DNA of 8,238 nucleotides from Bacteroidaceae bacterium (lineage in GTDB: Bacteria > Bacteroidota > Bacteroidia > Bacteroidales > Bacteroidaceae), in contig JAQVXN010000075.1 in NCBI GenBank assembly GCA_028709135.1, forward strand, positions 1-8,238, given 5' to 3'. Positions 4,653 to 8,238 of this stretch are shown here, one piece after another. Position 1 is the first letter of the stretch. Each line of letters opens with the position of its first letter. The notes under the pieces are model-generated. The model was given only the letters and a program-made list of their open reading frames with translations, ran no database searches and had not been told where the DNA came from. The translations under genes were made by a program, and so were the position numbers.

Positions 4653-7544
4653 ATGAAAATATGGAATATTCAAAAATGTAAAAAAAATACAATATTATGT
4701 ATTTTGCTATTTATTAATATAATGGTTAATGCAAGAGATTTCTATTGCAGTGGTAAAATTATGGACTCTGTCACGCATGAAGGAGTTCCGGGAACAATTG
4801 TATATATTATGAACCAGGATAGTGTGGTTTTGGATTCTATGTATTCAACTCGTGAGTTTCAAAATTTCATATTACGTTCACAATTTATTTTTAAAGTAAA
4901 AGGGAATGGAATTTATATATTATGGTTTAGAAATAAAGATTATCAAGATAGTTATCAAACTGTCAATTTAAAATTTAATCCCAAAAGAGGTATATATAGT
5001 CAATTTATTGATGATGTGTTTTTAATAAAGAAAAAGAAAGTGCATCAGATAGGCAATGCAGTAATTAAAGCTACTCGTTTGAAGATGTATTATAAAGGCG
5101 ACACGTTAGTTTATGATGCGGATGCTTTTAATCTATCCAAAGGTTCCACGTTAAGCAACTTGCTGGAAGAAATGCCCGGCGTTGTATTAAAGGAAGATGG
5201 GCGCATTTTTGTAAATGGTCGTTATGTGGATGAATTATTATTGAATAGTCGAGATTTTTTTGGTCGGGACCGAAAAATAATGTTTGAGAATATCCCCTCG
5301 TATATTGTAAGGGATATTAAAATTTACGAAAAGAGGTCTATTATGGATCTTGGAAAAGACAAATTGCCTTTAGTAATGAATGTCGAGTTGAAAAAAGAAT
5401 ATCGTATCGGTTGGATAAATAATTTGGATTTGGCGAGTGGAACGAATGATCGCTATTTGGAAAAATTATTTTCGATGAGATATTCTGATCATTCTAAGCT
5501 AGTAACCTTTGTTAATTTCAATAATGTGAATGACCAACGTAAGCCAGGAGAAAGTGTCAGCTCAAATTGGCAGCCTTTAGAGCAAATTAGTGGTGGTAGT
5601 CAGAAAAATCTAAAAGTTGGTGTTGATTATGATGTTTACGAGCGTAAAAATCGTTATAATTATCATACAAGCAATTTGCTAAATACTAACAGAACATCAT
5701 TAATAGCGCAACAATCTACTCATACGTTTCTCACAAAGGGAGATCTATTTAGTCTTAATCTAAAAAATACTCTCTCTCATTTTACAAATTGGTCTACAAA
5801 AAATATGTTGGCAATTAATTCTATTGAGAAATTAGTCTGTATTATTGATCTTAATATGGAATATAAAACATTTGATTCGCGTTATAATATTTCGAATGTA
5901 ACACTTGATGTTTCTCCCGATAGTTTAAAACAAATAACTTCCATAGATCAAGTTTCAATGATATTACCAACTAGTCGATGGTATAATCATATTTTGAATA
6001 GAATGTTAAATGAAGATTATAGTAGAGGTTACCTTTTTGATACGAATGAAGATATATCAAGAGACTATTCTCCATGGAAGCAATTTAATGATTGCTTTAA
6101 TTGTATAATAGATTGGGATTATAATAAACAAAATAATACGGCATATAGTCTCAATAGAATTGAATACCCTGCAAATGGTAAAGAAATAGATTTCAGACAC
6201 AACTATATCCGGACTCCAGTAAAAAATTATAAAGTAGGCATGAATATAAATTATAATATGGTATTTGAGTCGAATGAAATCTATTACTCATATCAATATA
6301 ATCATTCGTATGATTCATCAGACAGATGTTTGTTCAGATTAGATAAATTGTCACAAAAGAACCAGCTAGAGTACCTTCCATCTACTTATGATTCATTGCA
6401 ATCTGTTATGGATGCTCGGAATAGTTATTATTCTGAAACGCGAAATGATAAGCACCAAATTGAACTTAAGTTTTCAGGAAAGAAAGAGCAGGATAAGGGA
6501 ACATTTGACTATATGTTGATTTTTCCATTTAGTTTAAACTATGATTATTTGAATTATCATCGAAATGAATTGGATACAATTGCTTCGCGTCACATTGCTT
6601 TTATTACTCCAACTTTTAACTTGGAGTGGAAAACAAAAGAGAATGGAACCTCTTTAGGAGTGAATTACAACATCAATCATTCTGTTCCTTCTTTATTTTA
6701 TCGTATGCGGGTACGCGATGATGTAAATCCTCTTGATATATCGATAAATAATCCCAATTTAAAAAATACGGTTATTCATCATACGACTTTTTCTTATAAT
6801 TATCATAAAGACAAGAAGTATCAAAACCTTAGTGCAATTATTGATTATACAGTTATAAAGGATGCAATTGCTATGGGGGTTATTTTTGATGAAAAAACAG
6901 GAATTAGACAAACTCGTCCGGATAATGTAGAGGGTAATTGGAATATTGATTTTCGCACAAATTTTAGTAGAGCATACTTTAAAAACAACAATTTGTCTAT
7001 AGATTCACATATAGGTTTAAATTACCAACACAGCGTGGATTTGACGGGAACAACAGATGGACTCGGCGTGGAGCGCAGTGTGGTGCATAATGTGAATTTG
7101 AACGAGGAGTTTGGATTGAATTATAAGATAGGTCAGAATAAAGTAGGATTGAAAGGCAAAGTGGCTTGGTCAGACATTACGAGTGGACGAGCAAACTTCC
7201 AAAACATGAACGTATGGGACTTTCAGTATGGAGTGACGGAACTGTGGAATTTGCCGTTAAAACTACAATTGAGTACGGATTTGACGATGTTCAGTCGTCG
7301 CGGTTATGAACTGAAGTCGATGAACACGAACGATTTGGTCTGGAATGCGCGTTTGAGTCGGACGTTCCTGAACGGGAATTTGACGTGTTTTGTGGATGGC
7401 TTTGACATTCTGGGAAAATTATCGAACATCTATCGTTCTGTGAATGCGCAAGGCAGGACGGAAACGCGTTACAATGTGGTGCCGCGTTATGTCATGCTGC
7501 ATGTGATTTATCGTTTGAATGTGCAACCCAAGAAGAATAAATAA
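4653..7544 (+). CDS. Outer-membrane beta-barrel protein, TonB-receptor-like
   Basis: This is a 963-residue outer-membrane protein. Residues 1-27 are a Sec signal peptide (KKNTILCILLFINIMVNA, cleavage likely before RDF). Residues 30-126 resemble the carboxypeptidase-regulatory-like beta-sandwich common in Bacteroidetes. Residues 131-245 form a plug-like domain with GDTLVYDADAFNL and LEEMPGV (171-177). The rest is alternating strand-like sequence rich in Tyr, Asn and Asp, ending in RYVMLHVIYRL, a plausible last barrel strand. I see no clear TonB box. It lies 67 bases after the precursor stop codon and is followed by a paralogue, so it probably handles the mature peptide or its target, by export, surface display or uptake; which one is not visible. 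Base composition is odd: hand counts give 20-27% GC in parts of the barrel (5881-5940, 6241-6300, 6961-7020) but 55% at 7021-7080 and at 7441-7500, so the gene appears mosaic. Confidence 0.8.
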   Translation: MKIWNIQKCKKNTILCILLFINIMVNARDFYCSGKIMDSVTHEGVPGTIVYIMNQDSVVLDSMYSTREFQNFILRSQFIFKVKGNGIYILWFRNKDYQDSYQTVNLKFNPKRGIYSQFIDDVFLIKKKKVHQIGNAVIKATRLKMYYKGDTLVYDADAFNLSKGSTLSNLLEEMPGVVLKEDGRIFVNGRYVDELLLNSRDFFGRDRKIMFENIPSYIVRDIKIYEKRSIMDLGKDKLPLVMNVELKKEYRIGWINNLDLASGTNDRYLEKLFSMRYSDHSKLVTFVNFNNVNDQRKPGESVSSNWQPLEQISGGSQKNLKVGVDYDVYERKNRYNYHTSNLLNTNRTSLIAQQSTHTFLTKGDLFSLNLKNTLSHFTNWSTKNMLAINSIEKLVCIIDLNMEYKTFDSRYNISNVTLDVSPDSLKQITSIDQVSMILPTSRWYNHILNRMLNEDYSRGYLFDTNEDISRDYSPWKQFNDCFNCIIDWDYNKQNNTAYSLNRIEYPANGKEIDFRHNYIRTPVKNYKVGMNINYNMVFESNEIYYSYQYNHSYDSSDRCLFRLDKLSQKNQLEYLPSTYDSLQSVMDARNSYYSETRNDKHQIELKFSGKKEQDKGTFDYMLIFPFSLNYDYLNYHRNELDTIASRHIAFITPTFNLEWKTKENGTSLGVNYNINHSVPSLFYRMRVRDDVNPLDISINNPNLKNTVIHHTTFSYNYHKDKKYQNLSAIIDYTVIKDAIAMGVIFDEKTGIRQTRPDNVEGNWNIDFRTNFSRAYFKNNNLSIDSHIGLNYQHSVDLTGTTDGLGVERSVVHNVNLNEEFGLNYKIGQNKVGLKGKVAWSDITSGRANFQNMNVWDFQYGVTELWNLPLKLQLSTDLTMFSRRGYELKSMNTNDLVWNARLSRTFLNGNLTCFVDGFDILGKLSNIYRSVNAQGRTETRYNVVPRYVMLHVIYRLNVQPKKNK

Positions 7545-7675
7545 GAGAAAAATCCAAAATCGTAGTTTGACTAGTCGGGTGAAAATGGAAATAACAAATG
7601 TTTAAATCAATTAAAATTGAAACATGTAATAAATGGACTTGTTATTACTTTAAGTTGAAGCACAATTAATTATAA

Positions 7676-8238
7676 ATGAGCATACAGATGAGACGTGCTA
7701 ATATTATAATACTTATGCTGGTAACAGTAATTTCATGTTTTGCAAAAGAATCTGTGAAATATCGGATAATAGGTCTTACATTTCAGTCAGTTACCAGAAA
7801 GCCAATGGATGGTGTGAAAATTTTTTTGATGCGAAGTGACAGTACGATATTGGATACAGTAGAATCTAAAATATCGAACATGAATGGAGCTAATAGGTCT
7901 TGGTTTGAGTTTGATGGAATCGAAGAAGGAAATTATATTTTGAAATTGAGTAAGATTGGTTTTGAAACACAAATGAGCAATGTCAAGATTAAGAAGTCAA
8001 AGGAAGATTTGGTGGATTTGCCATATTTTTTTCTAAAACCTGAAACAAGAAGGAATGATCGAATACTGAATGGTGCCGTAGTACGTGCTACTCGCATCAA
8101 GATGATTCATAAAGGAGATACGATTGTTTATGATGCGGATGCTTTCAATTTGGCAAAAGGTAGTATGTTGGATGCGCTAATTGAAGAATTACCAGGAGTG
8201 CAGTTGAAAGATGATGGGCGCATTTTGATTAATGGTCG
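7676..8238 (+). CDS. Second outer-membrane beta-barrel paralogue, 5' part only
   Basis: The frame is open from the ATG at 7676 to the window end (187 codons and two bases), so the gene is cut by the window edge, not broken. The N-terminus has a signal peptide (RRANIIILMLVTVISCFA). Cleavage after CFA is likely, although VISC could be a weak lipobox. A beta-sandwich region follows (KYRIIGLTFQSVTRKPMDG to about residue 120), then the same plug-like segment as the previous gene. Over 51 aligned residues of that segment 36 are identical (71%), including GDT-VYDADAFNL, PGV and DGRI. An alternative start is the ATG at 7688, which gives a more usual basic signal start. Spacing from the upstream gene is 131 bases, with no clear promoter or terminator. 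It is a tandem duplicate that presumably acts on the same or a related substrate. Confidence 0.8.
   Translation, partial: MSIQMRRANIIILMLVTVISCFAKESVKYRIIGLTFQSVTRKPMDGVKIFLMRSDSTILDTVESKISNMNGANRSWFEFDGIEEGNYILKLSKIGFETQMSNVKIKKSKEDLVDLPYFFLKPETRRNDRILNGAVVRATRIKMIHKGDTIVYDADAFNLAKGSMLDALIEELPGVQLKDDGRILING

Noticed and set aside
7626..7648. Inverted repeat GTAATAA with TTATTAC (9-base loop) between the two outer-membrane genes, considered as a terminator.
   Set aside because: The stem has a single G-C pair and is followed by only a short T-run; such repeats are expected by chance in AT-rich DNA.

Overview
The window looks like chromosomal or accessory DNA from a gut-type member of the order Bacteroidales (Bacteroides, Parabacteroides or a relative). 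The reasons are the AT-rich sequence, start codons without strong Shine-Dalgarno sequences, two exact copies of a TAnnTTTG-type -7 promoter box, and large outer-membrane beta-barrel proteins with an N-terminal carboxypeptidase-regulatory-like and plug region.

Layout. Bases 1-483 hold no convincing gene. They contain an almost perfect 98-bp tandem duplication (30-225), an 18-bp palindrome (395-412) and a -7 box (455-462). Then follows a same-strand gene set: (1) 484-2925, a fusion of two glycosyltransferase domains and a degenerate LanC-like domain; (2) 2912-4222, a radical SAM/SPASM peptide maturase that overlaps gene 1 by 14 bases; (3) 4283-4585, a 100-residue peptide precursor with a GG-type leader and seven tandem Cys-x-Asn-x-x pentapeptides followed by a Ser/Thr/Pro-rich tail; (4) 4653-7544, an outer-membrane beta-barrel protein of the TonB-receptor-like superfamily; (5) 7676-8238, the first 187 residues of a paralogue of gene 4, cut by the window end.

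Reading of the system. This is a ribosomally made, post-translationally modified peptide (RiPP) locus related to the 'GG-Bacteroidales' radical SAM systems. The maturase probably modifies the Cys/Asn repeat of the precursor. The fusion protein carries a second glycosyltransferase domain that resembles polypeptide GalNAc-transferases (GT27) and could glycosylate the Ser/Thr tail or a Cys. Its LanC-like domain lacks the zinc-binding motifs of lanthionine cyclases and may bind substrate instead. The two outer-membrane proteins may display, secrete or take up the product. No C39 peptidase/ABC exporter, immunity gene or regulator lies inside the window, so an exporter would have to lie outside it.

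Points most worth following are the regular seven-unit CxNxx core, the GT27-like domain joined to a LanC-like domain, the sharp base-composition break inside the first outer-membrane gene near 7025, and a TGTATGC/GCATACA motif that forms inverted repeats both upstream of the cluster and between the precursor and the outer-membrane gene.
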